Source: JBAWXE01 sp037144255 (GTDB lineage: Bacteria; Bacteroidota; Bacteroidia; Chitinophagales; Chitinophagaceae). Taken from it: a stretch of DNA of 64,000 nt. Below the pieces are notes generated by a model. That model was not told the DNA's origin. It saw only the letters and a program-made list of their open reading frames with translations, and searched no databases. The translations under genes and the position numbers were made by a program. Positions 24,768 to 34,873 of this stretch are shown here, one piece after another. The DNA is taken from positions 1 to 64,000 of the forward strand of contig JBAWXE010000006.1 of assembly GCA_037144255.1 (NCBI GenBank). The letters are read 5' to 3'. Each line of letters begins with the position of its first letter. Positions within the stretch are counted from its first letter, which is position 1.

Positions 24768-25631
24768 ATGTTTTATTTGGTTGCCAATATTTTACTGAAC
24801 ACTCTTTTAGCTGCTATATTCAAGGTTTTTCCGAGGTATAGGATAGATGCTTTTCAGGCCATAGTAGTGAACTATGTGACCTGTGTGATAACAGGAAGTA
24901 TTTTTCTTGGGCGTTTTCCGTTAGGAGTAAGTAGTGTGAGCCAAGGATGGTCGCCATGGGCATTACTAATGGGGCTTGGTTTTATATCCATATTCAATCT
25001 GCAAGCATATTGTACTAAAGTAGATGGTATAACTACAAGTACCATAGCCAATAAACTATCGTTGGTAATACCGGTGCTTTTCTCTGTATATCTGTATAGC
25101 GAACATTTGGGCTATGGGAAAATACTGGGTATTGTGTTGGCATTCCCGGCAGTGTACCTAAGCACCAGAGTACAAGAAGATGGTAAAAAACAAGAATTGC
25201 TATGGCCGGTACTATTATTTGTGGGTAGCGGATTATTGGATACTGTAGTGAAGTTTGTAGAGCAACGATATTTGAATAATCCGGAGATACAACAAGTATA
25301 TACGATACATGTATTTTCAGTAGCTGCTATGGCAGGCGTGACACTAGCTGCCATATTGACCATAGCAGGCAAGATCAAATTATCATGGCGAAATGTGGTG
25401 GCGGGAATATGTGTGGGTATCCCTAACTATTTCTCTATTTACTTTTTTATCAGAATGCTGAATAGCCATCTGCTACAAAGCTCTGCGGCAATACCTGTGA
25501 ATAATATAGGCATATTGGCAGCTGCATCGCTGACAGCCATTGTATTTTTCAGAGAGAAGGCTACCATAATGAGAGTAGTAGGCTTAGTGCTTTCGGTTAT
25601 AGCCATTTTACTGATTGCCTTTACACGATAA
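24768..25631 (+). CDS. EamA/DMT-superfamily transporter
   Basis: Integral membrane protein with about ten hydrophobic segments in two five-helix repeats. It starts with MFYLVANILLNTLLAAIFKV, and a cytoplasmic link (TRVQEDGKKQEL) separates the halves. Such drug/metabolite transporters move small metabolites; the substrate cannot be read from sequence. It is placed between ribD and a YigZ gene with gaps of 10 and 1 bp, so the genes 23678-27191 look like one operon. A link to riboflavin is possible only by position. Confidence 0.83.
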   Translation: MFYLVANILLNTLLAAIFKVFPRYRIDAFQAIVVNYVTCVITGSIFLGRFPLGVSSVSQGWSPWALLMGLGFISIFNLQAYCTKVDGITTSTIANKLSLVIPVLFSVYLYSEHLGYGKILGIVLAFPAVYLSTRVQEDGKKQELLWPVLLFVGSGLLDTVVKFVEQRYLNNPEIQQVYTIHVFSVAAMAGVTLAAILTIAGKIKLSWRNVVAGICVGIPNYFSIYFFIRMLNSHLLQSSAAIPVNNIGILAAASLTAIVFFREKATIMRVVGLVLSVIAILLIAFTR

Positions 25632-25632
25632 T

Positions 25633-26253
25633 ATGCAGGATAGTTATAAGTATAAGACCATTATCAATGCTTCTACAGGGGAATTTAAAGACCGTGGCAG
25701 TAAATTCTTTGCATTTGCTTATCCTATCAACAGTGTGCAGGATGTAAAGGAAAAACTGCAAGTATTAAAGAAAGAGCATCCCAAGGCTGTGCATCATTGT
25801 TTTGCCTATAGAATTGGAACAGATGGGAAGCAATACAGGGCCAATGATGACGGAGAGCCATCGGGTAGTGCAGGCAGACCTATACTGGGGCAAATAGACA
25901 GTGCAGGGCTAACGAATGTACTGGTGGTAATTGTGAGATATTTTGGGGGAACATTACTAGGAGTGCCTGGTCTTATCAATGCTTATAAAACAGCTACGGC
26001 ATTAGCCTTTGAGGCAGTAGAGACCATAGAAAAGTGGATAGAGGATAGCGTGCAAGTGAATTTTGACTACCCGACTATAAGCGAAGTGCTGTACCTGCTG
26101 AAACTGAGCGAGGCCAGTATCTATGAGCAAGACCTACAGCTGTTTTGTATCATAAAAGCAGGGATACCCAGAAAACATTCGGGTACTTATATACAGAGAC
26201 TTTCGGAAATTAGAGGAGTGGTAGTGAAAAAAATAGTAGAAGATGAACAATAA
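25633..26253 (+). CDS. yigZ: YigZ/IMPACT-family protein
   Basis: 206-aa protein of the IMPACT family. The N-terminal domain contains [39 protein letters not shown] and [16 protein letters not shown], all highly conserved. A C-terminal ferredoxin-like domain follows. In bacteria the function is unclear; eukaryotic relatives modulate translation control. I start at ATG 25633, one base after the transporter stop; an earlier in-frame ATG at 25615 would overlap that gene. Confidence 0.92.
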   Translation: MQDSYKYKTIINASTGEFKDRGSKFFAFAYPINSVQDVKEKLQVLKKEHPKAVHHCFAYRIGTDGKQYRANDDGEPSGSAGRPILGQIDSAGLTNVLVVIVRYFGGTLLGVPGLINAYKTATALAFEAVETIEKWIEDSVQVNFDYPTISEVLYLLKLSEASIYEQDLQLFCIIKAGIPRKHSGTYIQRLSEIRGVVVKKIVEDEQ

Positions 26254-26261
26254 TTAATAGT

Positions 26262-27191
26262 TTGTCAAATAAAGAGCAACATACTACACTAATAAAAAAT
26301 GAAGCCCGGCGGCTGGGGTTCATGTCGTGTGGTATTGCTATGGCTCAACAATTAGATGAAGATGCACTCAGGCTAGAGCGTTGGCTGAAGAATGGGTATC
26401 AGGGTGGGATGCAATACATGGAACGCTACTTTGATATACGTATAGATCCTAGGAAGCTAGTGCCAGGGGCAAAATCTGTGATCACATTATTGATGAATTA
26501 TTTCCCTGAAGAGCAACAAATAGGATCTACTCCTAAAGTGGCCAAGTATGCATGGGGTACTGATTATCATTATGTGATAAAGGATAAACTGCATGATCTA
26601 CTAGATTTCATAAGGCAGCATATAGGTGCAGTAGATGGACGAGGGTTTGTAGATAGTGCGCCTGTGCTGGAAAGAAGCTGGGCAGTAAAAAGCGGATTAG
26701 GCTGGATAGGTAAGAATGGGAATCTACTTAACAAGCAAGCTGGTTCATTTTTCTTTATTGCTACTTTAATAACCGATCTAGATCTAGTGGCAGATATGCC
26801 CTTTGCTACTGATCATTGTGGTAGCTGTACCCGATGTATAGATGCTTGCCCTACTGATGCCATAGTATCGCCAACGGAAGTAGATGGTAGTAAATGTATT
26901 TCTTACTTTACCATAGAGCTGAAAGATGCCATGATACCTAAAGATATTGCTGCAAAGATGGAAGGCTGGATGTTTGGCTGTGATATATGTCAGGATGTAT
27001 GCCCATGGAATAGGTTTTCGAAAGCACACACAGAAACATCATTTAAACCTTTACCTGAAATATTGAACCTATCCATTGCGGAATGGGAGGGGATGAGTGA
27101 GGCGACATTTAGTACTGTATTCAAAAATTCACCTTTGAAAAGATCTAAATGGCAGGGTATTCAAAGAAATATAAAAGCAATAAAACAATAG
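26262..27191 (+). CDS. queG: Epoxyqueuosine reductase
   Basis: Last step of queuosine tRNA modification: reduces epoxyqueuosine to queuosine with cobalamin and two 4Fe-4S clusters. Iron-sulfur motifs are [12 protein letters not shown] and [11 protein letters not shown]; the N-terminal part shows [20 protein letters not shown], and the catalytic region [21 protein letters not shown]. The start is TTG at 26262: family sequence begins at once ([12 protein letters not shown]), and the first internal ATG would remove conserved residues. It is the last gene of the ribD operon and ends 3 bp from the convergent pcm stop. Confidence 0.94.
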   Translation: MSNKEQHTTLIKNEARRLGFMSCGIAMAQQLDEDALRLERWLKNGYQGGMQYMERYFDIRIDPRKLVPGAKSVITLLMNYFPEEQQIGSTPKVAKYAWGTDYHYVIKDKLHDLLDFIRQHIGAVDGRGFVDSAPVLERSWAVKSGLGWIGKNGNLLNKQAGSFFFIATLITDLDLVADMPFATDHCGSCTRCIDACPTDAIVSPTEVDGSKCISYFTIELKDAMIPKDIAAKMEGWMFGCDICQDVCPWNRFSKAHTETSFKPLPEILNLSIAEWEGMSEATFSTVFKNSPLKRSKWQGIQRNIKAIKQ

Positions 27192-27194
27192 TGG

Positions 27195-27860
27195 TTATTT
27201 GTTCTTACCGGTGAGCATAGGTACGAAACTAAAATCGCCTAACTCTTCTTCTATTGCATTACCATCCTTGTCTTTAGTAATACGCATCATCTTTTGGCCG
27301 GAATCATCGCCTACGGGTACTACCATAATGCCATTGGGTTTTAATTGTTCTACCAATTTTGGAGGGATGAATGGGGCTGCAGCTGTAATGATGATCTTAT
27401 CGAAAGGGGCATATGTGGCTAAGCCCTCGTAACCATCCCCATAGAAACGTTTGATATTAGGGTAGCTATTTATAAAAAAGAACTGACCTACGAAATCATA
27501 CAGTGCTCTCTGCCTTTCAATAGAATATACTGTGGAGCAAAGTTCTGCCAAAACGCAGGCCTGATAGGCACTACCTGTACCGATCTCTAAGACTTTATCG
27601 AATTTTTTGATCTCTAGTAATTGCGTTTGGTAGGCGACAGTATATGGATGTGAGATAGTTTGTCCTGCTGTAATTGGGAATGCACGATTCTCATAAGCAA
27701 TACGCTCAAAAGCAGGGTCTAAGAAAAAATGGCGGGGTATGGCATCAATTGCTGCCAGTACTTTTTCGTCCTTTATGCCTTTTTCACGTAGTTCCTGTAC
27801 CAGTTGTTTACGTAGTCCTTTATGTAAGTAAGTATCTTCTTTAGGTTTGCTGTGCAGCAT
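27195..27860 (-). CDS. pcm: Protein-L-isoaspartate O-methyltransferase
   Basis: Methylates L-isoaspartyl residues in damaged proteins to allow repair. SAM-binding motif I VLEIGTGSAYQACVLAEL is at about residue 90; the substrate-binding region AFPITAGQTISHPYTVA precedes it, as in the family. 221 aa is typical. The DUF5683 gene lies 48 bp upstream on the same strand. Confidence 0.93.
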   Translation of the reverse strand: MLHSKPKEDTYLHKGLRKQLVQELREKGIKDEKVLAAIDAIPRHFFLDPAFERIAYENRAFPITAGQTISHPYTVAYQTQLLEIKKFDKVLEIGTGSAYQACVLAELCSTVYSIERQRALYDFVGQFFFINSYPNIKRFYGDGYEGLATYAPFDKIIITAAAPFIPPKLVEQLKPNGIMVVPVGDDSGQKMMRITKDKDGNAIEEELGDFSFVPMLTGKNK

Positions 27861-27908
27861 TCGGCAAAGGTAGAACAGTAATGGGGGAAATAAAAGTGTA
27901 AGGAGTAG

Positions 27909-28487
27909 CTATTTGAAATTCAATACGAGGCCCACACCTAATCCACCTGGTAAGGCAATGGGTTGCACCTGCATAGAGATGTCTTTTGACACATCAAAAT
28001 TTTTGAGGTGTGCAAAAGTAACTGCATCCATTACTTGAATGACATATCCCAATGCTGTTACCAGTACGCTTATATCTACATATCGCTTGTAGCCATCCTG
28101 TAATTGCTTGAGGGATTGGGTATCGTATATGCCTTCAAAGGCATCGTGAATGGTAGGATCGTTGCTGATGCGGCCTATATAGGCTTTGCGATAGGTATTG
28201 TATTGATCAATATTGAAAGCAAGGAAATAAACGGCAACTGCCATGCCTGCATAAATAACGGGAACTTTCCAATATTGACGATTGTATAATTGCCCCATGC
28301 CAGGGAGTATGGCAGAGTATAGTCCTGATTTTTTGGGTTTGGGTTGAAATTTCTCTTTTTTAGGGTTTGGAATTTCCTGAAAGGTAGCGCTACTGTCTTT
28401 AGTGCTTTGAGCCATAGCATACTGTGGTATAGTCCAAAGGCATATGGCCAATATTAGTATGATATATCTATGGTATGAACGAAGCAT
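27909..28487 (-). CDS. DUF5683 domain membrane protein
   Basis: 192 aa with signal peptide (1-26, ends YAMAQ). A Pro/Lys-rich linker (NPKKEKFQPKPKKSG) is followed by LYSAILPGMGQLYNRQYWKV, the hallmark of DUF5683, and by hydrophobic segments at about 75-95 and 140-160. It is probably inserted in the envelope; function unknown. It is expressed with pcm. Confidence 0.85.
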   Translation of the reverse strand: MLRSYHRYIILILAICLWTIPQYAMAQSTKDSSATFQEIPNPKKEKFQPKPKKSGLYSAILPGMGQLYNRQYWKVPVIYAGMAVAVYFLAFNIDQYNTYRKAYIGRISNDPTIHDAFEGIYDTQSLKQLQDGYKRYVDISVLVTALGYVIQVMDAVTFAHLKNFDVSKDISMQVQPIALPGGLGVGLVLNFK

Positions 28488-28559
28488 CTATAAATTGTGA
28501 CATTAAAAGACGGGGCAAAGATAAAAAGTAATGAGCAATGTTGACAATATAATATGTAT

Positions 28560-28590
28560 AAAAAGAGCCTTGTGAAAGGTCACAAGGCTC
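28560..28590 (-). terminator. Terminator of the processing protease
   Basis: Stem GAGCCTTGTG/CACAAGGCTC with a six-base loop and a T tail on the minus strand, 18 bases after the stop of the gene at 28608. Confidence 0.88.
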
Positions 28591-28607
28591 TGTAATATTC
28601 AAACAAT

Positions 28608-30782
28608 TTATTTCTTATCAGTATTCATGTTCAATGTCATGCGTGTCTTAGATAAGTCGTTGATGATATTGACAGTTTCTGCAATGTAAATATCTTTTTT
28701 TAGATACTTCATCCAATCTTCGTTCTTTTTCACTGTGCTGCTATCTGTATTGATACGGCTCATGTCCTCCTTAGGATTAACAATAGTAAGCATATCTTGT
28801 TTTTTCTGCATTTCCTCTAGTTTCTTAGAAGTAGAGTTAGCTTCTTCAACTTCCTTACGGTATTTAGCTTCATTGAGCGAGAATGTACCGTCTTCTTCTT
28901 GTTTCTTGATGCGAGTTGCATTTTCCTTGATAAGGTTGAATATAGGGTTATTAGCAACACGAGCATTACTCATTTGGACTATATTATTGTAATTGATTGG
29001 AGGGTTGGAAGGAGTGTAAGCAGCTGGAGCTATCTCATCCCATTGAAGAGCAGATTTATCATGGCGTTCGCCCATTGAAAGGTCTTGATAGTCAGGTAAT
29101 GCTACATCTGGTGTTACACCTTTAAGCTGAGTAGAGCCACCATTTATACGATAGAATTTTTGAATGGTGATCTTCAAAGCACCGATAGGTCCTTCGTTGT
29201 TTGATTGCATTTTCATGCGGGTAAGGGGATCTACAAATTCATCCAGCGAAACTACTTTTTGTACAGTTCCCTTACCGTAAGTAGTGGCGCCTACTATCAC
29301 AGCGCGCTTGTAATCTTGCATGGCCGCAGCTAATATTTCAGATGCAGAAGCGCTATTACCATTCACCATGATAGCCAGAGGGCCATCGTATAATACAGCA
29401 TCGTTACGGGCACTCAGTGTCATAGGGGCAGCATCGTTGCTTTTTACCTGAACAACAGGCCCTTTGCCAACGAAAAGTCCTACCATATCTACCACATCAC
29501 TGAGGGAACCACCGCCATTTTCGCGAAGGTCTAATACGATACCTGTAACGCCTGCATTCTTTAATTTTTGCACTTCATCGGATACGTCTTTAGCGCAACG
29601 GCGACCATTAGCATGTTGGAAGTCATTGTAAAATTCACGTAGGTAAATATAACCAACAGGCCCATCTTTACTATTGACGATAGCAGATTTTGCAAAGGTC
29701 TCTTCAGTCTCTACTTTGCCTCGTTTGATTGGTATGATCTTGCTAGATCCGTCCATCCTTTTTACTGTAAGGCGAACAACTGTATTTTCCTCGCCTCGTA
29801 TGAGTTTTACAACATCTTCTATATCAAAACCTTGAACATCTACCGGTTCGCCAAGTGCTTGAGCTACTTTTACTATTTCATCGCCTGCTTTCAGTTCGCC
29901 TTGTTTCCAACATGGGCTACCTGTAATGATAGATACGATCTTTACTTTGCCATCGTCATCAGATTTCAGCTGAGCGCCAATGCCAAAGAAAGCACCAGAC
30001 ATCATCTCATCGAAACGTTTTTTGTCCTGAGGAGGGAAATATTCAGTATGAGGGTCTTCTGTATTAGTGATACACTCTACATAGAAAATTGAGAAACGTT
30101 CGTTCTCATCGATTTTATGCCAGCGTTTGAAATAACTGTCATTATTCTTGCGAATGCTGGCGCGAGCATCTGTTTCTAGTTCAGCATCAGTCTTTATCTT
30201 TTTCAAAGAAGTGTCTTTGTCTTGTATTCTTTTCTCTTGTTCTTTTTTAAGATCTACATACTTACCTAACACTCTGAACTTCAAGTGCTGATACCAACGA
30301 GCATTTAAAGCGGACTCATCAGTTGCAAAAGTGAGCTTGTCGCTGCTGAGTTGTATACTATCATCCGTATCGAAAGAAAAAGGTTTATCCAGTATTTCTT
30401 TATAGAATTTTTCAGCTCTGGCCAGATTAGAAACTGCCATGCCGTTCATTTTTTCATAAAACTCAATAGATCCGGAATTTATCTCGTCATCCAGGCTAAA
30501 TTCATATTTTTTTAATTCGTCGATGTCTTTTTGGGTAAAGAACAATTTTTCGTAATCTATTCTATCCAAAACGCGGTGGTAAACTTTGGATGAGAAGGAA
30601 TCGTTGATATCACGAGCTGAATAGTGGCCATCTTTGATGGTCTGCATGATGGTCTTAATGATCAGGGACTTTCTCTCTGCACTACTGGTACCACTATTTA
30701 CGTACCTAAAGGAAAAAAAGGTTATCAAAGCACCTACCACCAAAAGTGGGATCAAAATCTTATTCTTCATGAACTGCAACAT
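28608..30782 (-). CDS. prc: Carboxy-terminal processing protease (Tsp/Prc, S41)
   Basis: Periplasmic serine protease that trims or degrades envelope proteins from the C-terminus. Order: N-terminal anchor helix (KNKILIPLLVVGALITFFSF); helical N-terminal domain with RVLDRIDYEKLFFTQKD; PDZ domain (GIGAQLKSDDDGKVKIVSII, GDEIVKV); S41 domain with LRENGGGSLSDVVDM, catalytic Ser in NGNSASASEI and the general-base Lys in GKGTVQKVV; C-terminal DUF3340-like helices. I start at ATG 30782 (724 aa); the longer frame to 30851 would include the -7 element at 30810-30817. Confidence 0.92.
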   Translation of the reverse strand: MLQFMKNKILIPLLVVGALITFFSFRYVNSGTSSAERKSLIIKTIMQTIKDGHYSARDINDSFSSKVYHRVLDRIDYEKLFFTQKDIDELKKYEFSLDDEINSGSIEFYEKMNGMAVSNLARAEKFYKEILDKPFSFDTDDSIQLSSDKLTFATDESALNARWYQHLKFRVLGKYVDLKKEQEKRIQDKDTSLKKIKTDAELETDARASIRKNNDSYFKRWHKIDENERFSIFYVECITNTEDPHTEYFPPQDKKRFDEMMSGAFFGIGAQLKSDDDGKVKIVSIITGSPCWKQGELKAGDEIVKVAQALGEPVDVQGFDIEDVVKLIRGEENTVVRLTVKRMDGSSKIIPIKRGKVETEETFAKSAIVNSKDGPVGYIYLREFYNDFQHANGRRCAKDVSDEVQKLKNAGVTGIVLDLRENGGGSLSDVVDMVGLFVGKGPVVQVKSNDAAPMTLSARNDAVLYDGPLAIMVNGNSASASEILAAAMQDYKRAVIVGATTYGKGTVQKVVSLDEFVDPLTRMKMQSNNEGPIGALKITIQKFYRINGGSTQLKGVTPDVALPDYQDLSMGERHDKSALQWDEIAPAAYTPSNPPINYNNIVQMSNARVANNPIFNLIKENATRIKKQEEDGTFSLNEAKYRKEVEEANSTSKKLEEMQKKQDMLTIVNPKEDMSRINTDSSTVKKNEDWMKYLKKDIYIAETVNIINDLSKTRMTLNMNTDKK

Positions 30783-30809
30783 AGTCTGATAATTAATAAA
30801 GCTATGAAA

Positions 30810-30817
30810 CAAATGTA
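30810..30817 (-). promoter_or_regulatory. -7 element upstream of prc
   Basis: TACATTTG on the minus strand matches the consensus exactly and gives a leader of about 21 bases to ATG 30782. A -33 at usual spacing is not evident. Confidence 0.4.
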
Positions 30818-30925
30818 TATTATTCGCTGTTAATAAAACGCTAATCACCAATGATTTTAAGGGGATAGAAACGGGGGGATTTTTGGATAAGGCTAAGTTG
30901 TAACTTGCAGCTTTATTTTCTACAT

Positions 30926-31681
30926 ATGCAAACAGTACATTTCGCTGATCTGGGAGAGATAGAATATGGAGCCGCCTGGCAAAAGCAGGAGGAACTTATG
31001 CAACAAAATATTCATGCAAAGGCAGATTGGTATTCTAAATCTGATACTGAAAGGCCTACACAGCTGAATACTAAGCATTACCTGTTATTCTGTATGCATC
31101 CACATGTATATACATTGGGCAAAAGTGGACATATGGAAAATCTGCTGGTGAACGATACGAGAATGAAGGAACTGAATGTCACCTTTTATAAAACCAATAG
31201 AGGGGGGGATATTACCTATCATGGACCTGGGCAGATAGTAGGTTATCCAATATTTGATCTGGAATTGTTCTTTACCGACTTGGGTAAGTATATGCGCAGC
31301 CTAGAAGAAGTGATGATCAGAGTGCTCTCAGTATACGGAATTAAGGGAGATAGGTTGCGAGGCTCAACAGGAGTATGGCTGGACCCAGAGACACCACGTG
31401 CCCGTAAAATATGTGCTATGGGAGTACGATGCAGCAGGTGGGTGACCATGCATGGTTTTGCCTTGAATGTGAATACGGACCTACGATATTTTGACTATAT
31501 AGTACCTTGTGGCATCACAGACAAGAGCGTTACATCCCTGAAAAAGGAACTAGGACAAGAAGTAAATGAGGATGAAGTAAAAGACTTGTTAATAAAAGAG
31601 TTTGAAAATGTTTTTGGAGTTAGAATGGCTAATTTTATAGTTCCTGAAAACTTGGGAACAACAAGCAATATTCCTAATTGA
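30926..31681 (+). CDS. lipB: Octanoyltransferase
   Basis: Transfers octanoate from octanoyl-ACP to the lipoyl domains of 2-oxoacid dehydrogenases and GcvH, the first step of lipoate synthesis. Motifs: HPHVYTLGKSG, NRGGDITYHGPGQIVGYPI, the catalytic Lys in RKICAMGVRCSRWVTMHG and catalytic Cys in YIVPCGI, plus TSLKKELG. I start at ATG 30926; a TTG at 30905 would add seven residues. The next gene begins 10 bp after the stop. Confidence 0.95.
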   Translation: MQTVHFADLGEIEYGAAWQKQEELMQQNIHAKADWYSKSDTERPTQLNTKHYLLFCMHPHVYTLGKSGHMENLLVNDTRMKELNVTFYKTNRGGDITYHGPGQIVGYPIFDLELFFTDLGKYMRSLEEVMIRVLSVYGIKGDRLRGSTGVWLDPETPRARKICAMGVRCSRWVTMHGFALNVNTDLRYFDYIVPCGITDKSVTSLKKELGQEVNEDEVKDLLIKEFENVFGVRMANFIVPENLGTTSNIPN

Positions 31682-31691
31682 TACTAGAGGC

Positions 31692-32309
31692 ATGAGTCGT
31701 GAAATAAAATACAGGTGGGGCAGTGAGCAGCTTATTATAGAGCTAGGCGACCGTATACAGCCAAGGATAAAGGTGTTGTTCATAGCTGAATTTTTGGTGA
31801 CAGGAGGTATGGCAACAGTTTTTATGTTACAGTCGAGGCCATTTTCTGCGAATTGGATGCATTGGGTTACAGGCATTGGTGCCGCGTGTTTATATTTGGT
31901 AGCTTCTTATCGTTTTTTATCGCGTATTTTATTCAGAGAAAAGCTCGTTTTGAATCATTCTGAGTTGATACTTATCCAAACTTCTTTATTTGTACGCAAG
32001 ACCATTTTTTATGATTGGAGTATGATAGGACCATTGCATTATGTAGGTAAAGATAGCAAGACCGATCATCCACTAAAAGGTCAGTGTTACGATTATTTTG
32101 GTTTTGAGACACAGGAGCAATTGATACAAAGTTTGCACCAAAGTGGCAATTTGTATTTTAATTACGGCGGTTTTCCCATTCGCTTTGGTCAGGGAGTATA
32201 CTCATGGCATGCCGAAGATGTAGTGCGAATGATGAAACTGTTTAGAGGTGAAAAGTTATTGCTTGCACCCGAGTGGGACCATATGTTGCAAGAAAACGAT
32301 ACTATCTAA
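31692..32309 (+). CDS. Hypothetical membrane protein, 205 aa
   Basis: Two hydrophobic segments lie at about residues 27-47 and 57-77, flanked by soluble parts. The later part (HSELILIQTSLFVRKTIFYDW and following strands) resembles a PH-like beta domain, as in membrane-associated bPH proteins, but I cannot name the family. It lies 10 bp after lipB on the same strand, so it is probably co-transcribed. Its last four bases overlap the convergent gene. Confidence 0.6.
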   Translation: MSREIKYRWGSEQLIIELGDRIQPRIKVLFIAEFLVTGGMATVFMLQSRPFSANWMHWVTGIGAACLYLVASYRFLSRILFREKLVLNHSELILIQTSLFVRKTIFYDWSMIGPLHYVGKDSKTDHPLKGQCYDYFGFETQEQLIQSLHQSGNLYFNYGGFPIRFGQGVYSWHAEDVVRMMKLFRGEKLLLAPEWDHMLQENDTI

Positions 32310-33145
32310 TATACAGCTACTGAGCCTGTATCGAAGTGTTTGCCATCCTTAAAAATTTTGAATTTATACATTCCTTTTTGTTGAAAGTTTCTTTTATCTA
32401 TAATGAGCGGAGAGGCATTGATACGTGGGATTTCCAACACATTTTTGCCTTGTAAGTTGTAGAATTTCAGTTCGTAGGTATGGGCTTTGATATTGGGTAA
32501 TGAAACTTGGATATGTCCTGTATTGCCATCTGTAAATACATAAGGAGAAATGAGATACAGATAAGGGTCGAAATCCTTACCATCGTTAGGAGTAGTGATC
32601 TTTATTATAGGTTTTAACTTCATGAGAGAATCACGGATAGCAGCCTTTCTTTCAGCTGCACGTACAGAGTCATAGTAGCCTGTCATATCTGCAATAAAGT
32701 GTCCTACAGAATCTTTATTGCTAATAGGTTTAGGCGCAATTTTCTGAAAAGGCTCATTTGTAGTGATCTGTGTTTGAGAGTGCATTACTAACTGAGTAGC
32801 ATCTACATGTATTTTGATACGGTTGCTGGTCCAGGGTACGGAAGAATTGGCAAATACAACATTCACACGATACCAATTATCTCCAGACAAGGGATGTTCA
32901 TCTACAAAACCCTGAGCCCCCTTTTTAGGTTTTTTTAAGGTGCCAATAACAGTATAACTGCGGACACTATCATAAGAACGCTGTATGGAAATACTTTGTA
33001 CCCCATCATACTGGCAAGTCCAGCTGAGCATGTTCGTTGCATGAAGGGAATTACCGGAAATATCCGGTAACATGGGCTGTGCTTGCGCAGATGTTACCAG
33101 GAAAAGTAAAACAATTATATATCCAGAGAGCCTGAACGGGAACAT
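32306..33145 (-). CDS. Secreted beta-sandwich protein with sorting-domain-like C-terminus
   Basis: Signal peptide at residues 1-22 (ends SAQAQ). A fibronectin-like or Ig-like domain at about 30-115 (LSWTCQYDGVQSISIQRSYD, NWYRVNVVFA, SNRIKIHV), a basic helical linker at about 155-175, and a C-terminal domain that resembles a T9SS sorting domain in layout (HTYELKFYNLQGKNVLEI, FQQKGMYKFKIFKDGKHF) but lacks the usual YPNP start. Secretion by T9SS is plausible. No named family. A promoter lies so close to the start that the mRNA may be leaderless. Confidence 0.65.
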   Translation of the reverse strand: MFPFRLSGYIIVLLFLVTSAQAQPMLPDISGNSLHATNMLSWTCQYDGVQSISIQRSYDSVRSYTVIGTLKKPKKGAQGFVDEHPLSGDNWYRVNVVFANSSVPWTSNRIKIHVDATQLVMHSQTQITTNEPFQKIAPKPISNKDSVGHFIADMTGYYDSVRAAERKAAIRDSLMKLKPIIKITTPNDGKDFDPYLYLISPYVFTDGNTGHIQVSLPNIKAHTYELKFYNLQGKNVLEIPRINASPLIIDKRNFQQKGMYKFKIFKDGKHFDTGSVAVY

Positions 33146-33149
33146 ATGC

Positions 33150-33179
33150 CAAACCTACTTAAAATATTATAGGTACAAA
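33150..33179 (-). promoter_or_regulatory. Promoter for the gene at 32306-33145
   Basis: On the minus strand TTTG (33176-33179), 18-bp spacer, TAGGTTTG (33150-33157). Transcription should begin at about the ATG (33145), suggesting a leaderless or nearly leaderless mRNA. Confidence 0.45.
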
Positions 33180-33302
33180 ACTTTAAACGCATCATTTTAA
33201 CTTTAGTTATAGGTGATTGGTCGGAGTAATTATAAGCCCTGAGCCTATATTACTTGTACAAATGACATTTTATCTTTAGGTTTATACGATATAATTTCTT
33301 TT

Positions 33303-34796
33303 ATGGGATTGTTTACGAAAAAACCACTTAGTATACTCATTAACGAAGCCGATGACAGTGAAAAAGGCTTAAAACGCACACTGGGGGCCGGTAATCTGGT
33401 GGCTCTAGGTATAGGTGCTATTATAGGTGCAGGTCTTTTTGTGCGAACTGCAGCGGCAGCAGCTAATAATGCAGGCCCATCAGTTACTATAGGTTTTATA
33501 GTGGCGGCGGTAGGTTGTGCATTTGCAGGACTATGTTATGCTGAATTTGCCTCTATGATACCTATTGCGGGTAGTGCGTATACATATTCATATGCTACTA
33601 TGGGTGAATTGGTAGCTTGGATCATAGGGTGGGATCTGGTACTGGAGTATGCCGTTGGTGCTGCCACTGTTGGGATAGCATGGAGTGAATATCTGAACAA
33701 GTTATTAGAGCGTATGTTCGGGGAGGGGCATCGAATTTCCTTTGAGTGGTCACATTCTCCATTTGAAAAATTTACAGATGCAGCAGGTGTGATGCACCAT
33801 GGTATGATGAATGTACCTGCACTGTTTATCATATTTGCATTAAGTATGCTATTGATACGAGGTATGAAAGAGTCTGCCACGGTAAATGGAATCATTGTAA
33901 TTTCTAAAGTAGCTATTGTAATACTTTTCATTATACTGGGATGGAGTTATATCAATCCGGTAAATCATACACCATATATACCTGCTCCTTCAACATATAC
34001 AGATACCCAAGGCGTAACCCATGCCTATGGGGGAATATGGGGAATACTGGGTGCTGCAGGGGTGGTTTTCTTTGCTTTCATTGGGTTTGATGCTGTATCT
34101 ACTGCAGCCCAGGAGGCTAAGAATCCTAAGAAGGATATGCCCATAGGTATATTAGGTTCGCTGGTGGTGTGTACAATACTATACATACTATTTGCACATG
34201 TGCTGACCGGGGTGGCTAGCGTAAATGATTTCCGTACACAAGGTCGTGAGGCTTCGGTGGCATATGCAGTGAAAACATACATGACCCAATATACATGGCT
34301 TGCTGACTTTGTAACTGTAGCAATACTGTTCGGCTTCTCGTCTGTAATTCTTGTAATGTTAATGGGGCAGTCAAGAGTTTTCTACTCTATGAGTCGCGAT
34401 GGGCTGGTACCCAAAGTATTCTCTGATCTGCATCCTAAATTCAAAACACCTTATAAATCGAACTGGATATTTTTTGTATTAGTAGGCATGTTCGCAGCAT
34501 TTGTACCCGGAGATATTGTAGGCGATATGACCAGTATCGGTACACTCTTTGCCTTTATACTGGTTTGTGCAGGTGTATGGATCATGAGAGTGAAAAATCC
34601 GGAGATACCTCGTCAGTTCAAAACACCATTAGTGCCATTAGTGCCAATATTAGGTATCATAGTATGTGGTGCTATGATAGCAGGGCTAGGATGGACCAAT
34701 TGGGCAAGGCTGATAATATGGTTGTTGATAGGTTTTGTTATCTACTTTGGTTATAGTCGCAAACATAGTAAGCTGAGTAACCCGAATAAAAAATAA
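33303..34796 (+). CDS. APC-family amino acid permease
   Basis: Polytopic inner-membrane transporter of 497 aa with about 12-14 helices. The N-terminal LGAGNLVALGIGAIIGAGLF is the substrate-binding GxG region of the amino acid-polyamine-organocation superfamily. GVVFFAFIGFDAVSTAAQEA and KNPKKDMPIGI are typical of the cationic amino acid transporter (CAT/YfnA-like) branch. It is transcribed alone and ends at a good terminator. The exact amino acid is not certain. Confidence 0.9.
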   Translation: MGLFTKKPLSILINEADDSEKGLKRTLGAGNLVALGIGAIIGAGLFVRTAAAAANNAGPSVTIGFIVAAVGCAFAGLCYAEFASMIPIAGSAYTYSYATMGELVAWIIGWDLVLEYAVGAATVGIAWSEYLNKLLERMFGEGHRISFEWSHSPFEKFTDAAGVMHHGMMNVPALFIIFALSMLLIRGMKESATVNGIIVISKVAIVILFIILGWSYINPVNHTPYIPAPSTYTDTQGVTHAYGGIWGILGAAGVVFFAFIGFDAVSTAAQEAKNPKKDMPIGILGSLVVCTILYILFAHVLTGVASVNDFRTQGREASVAYAVKTYMTQYTWLADFVTVAILFGFSSVILVMLMGQSRVFYSMSRDGLVPKVFSDLHPKFKTPYKSNWIFFVLVGMFAAFVPGDIVGDMTSIGTLFAFILVCAGVWIMRVKNPEIPRQFKTPLVPLVPILGIIVCGAMIAGLGWTNWARLIIWLLIGFVIYFGYSRKHSKLSNPNKK

Positions 34797-34820
34797 TTAT
34801 TATCCACTAACATTATTCAT

Positions 34821-34855
34821 ATCGGTATAGGCATTAGTCTATACCGATTTTTTTA
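34821..34855 (+). terminator. Terminator after the amino acid permease
   Basis: Stem ATCGGTATAG/CTATACCGAT with an eight-base loop, followed by a run of eight T. Confidence 0.9.
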
Positions 34856-34873
34856 CCCGTAAAATTGCCTTTT

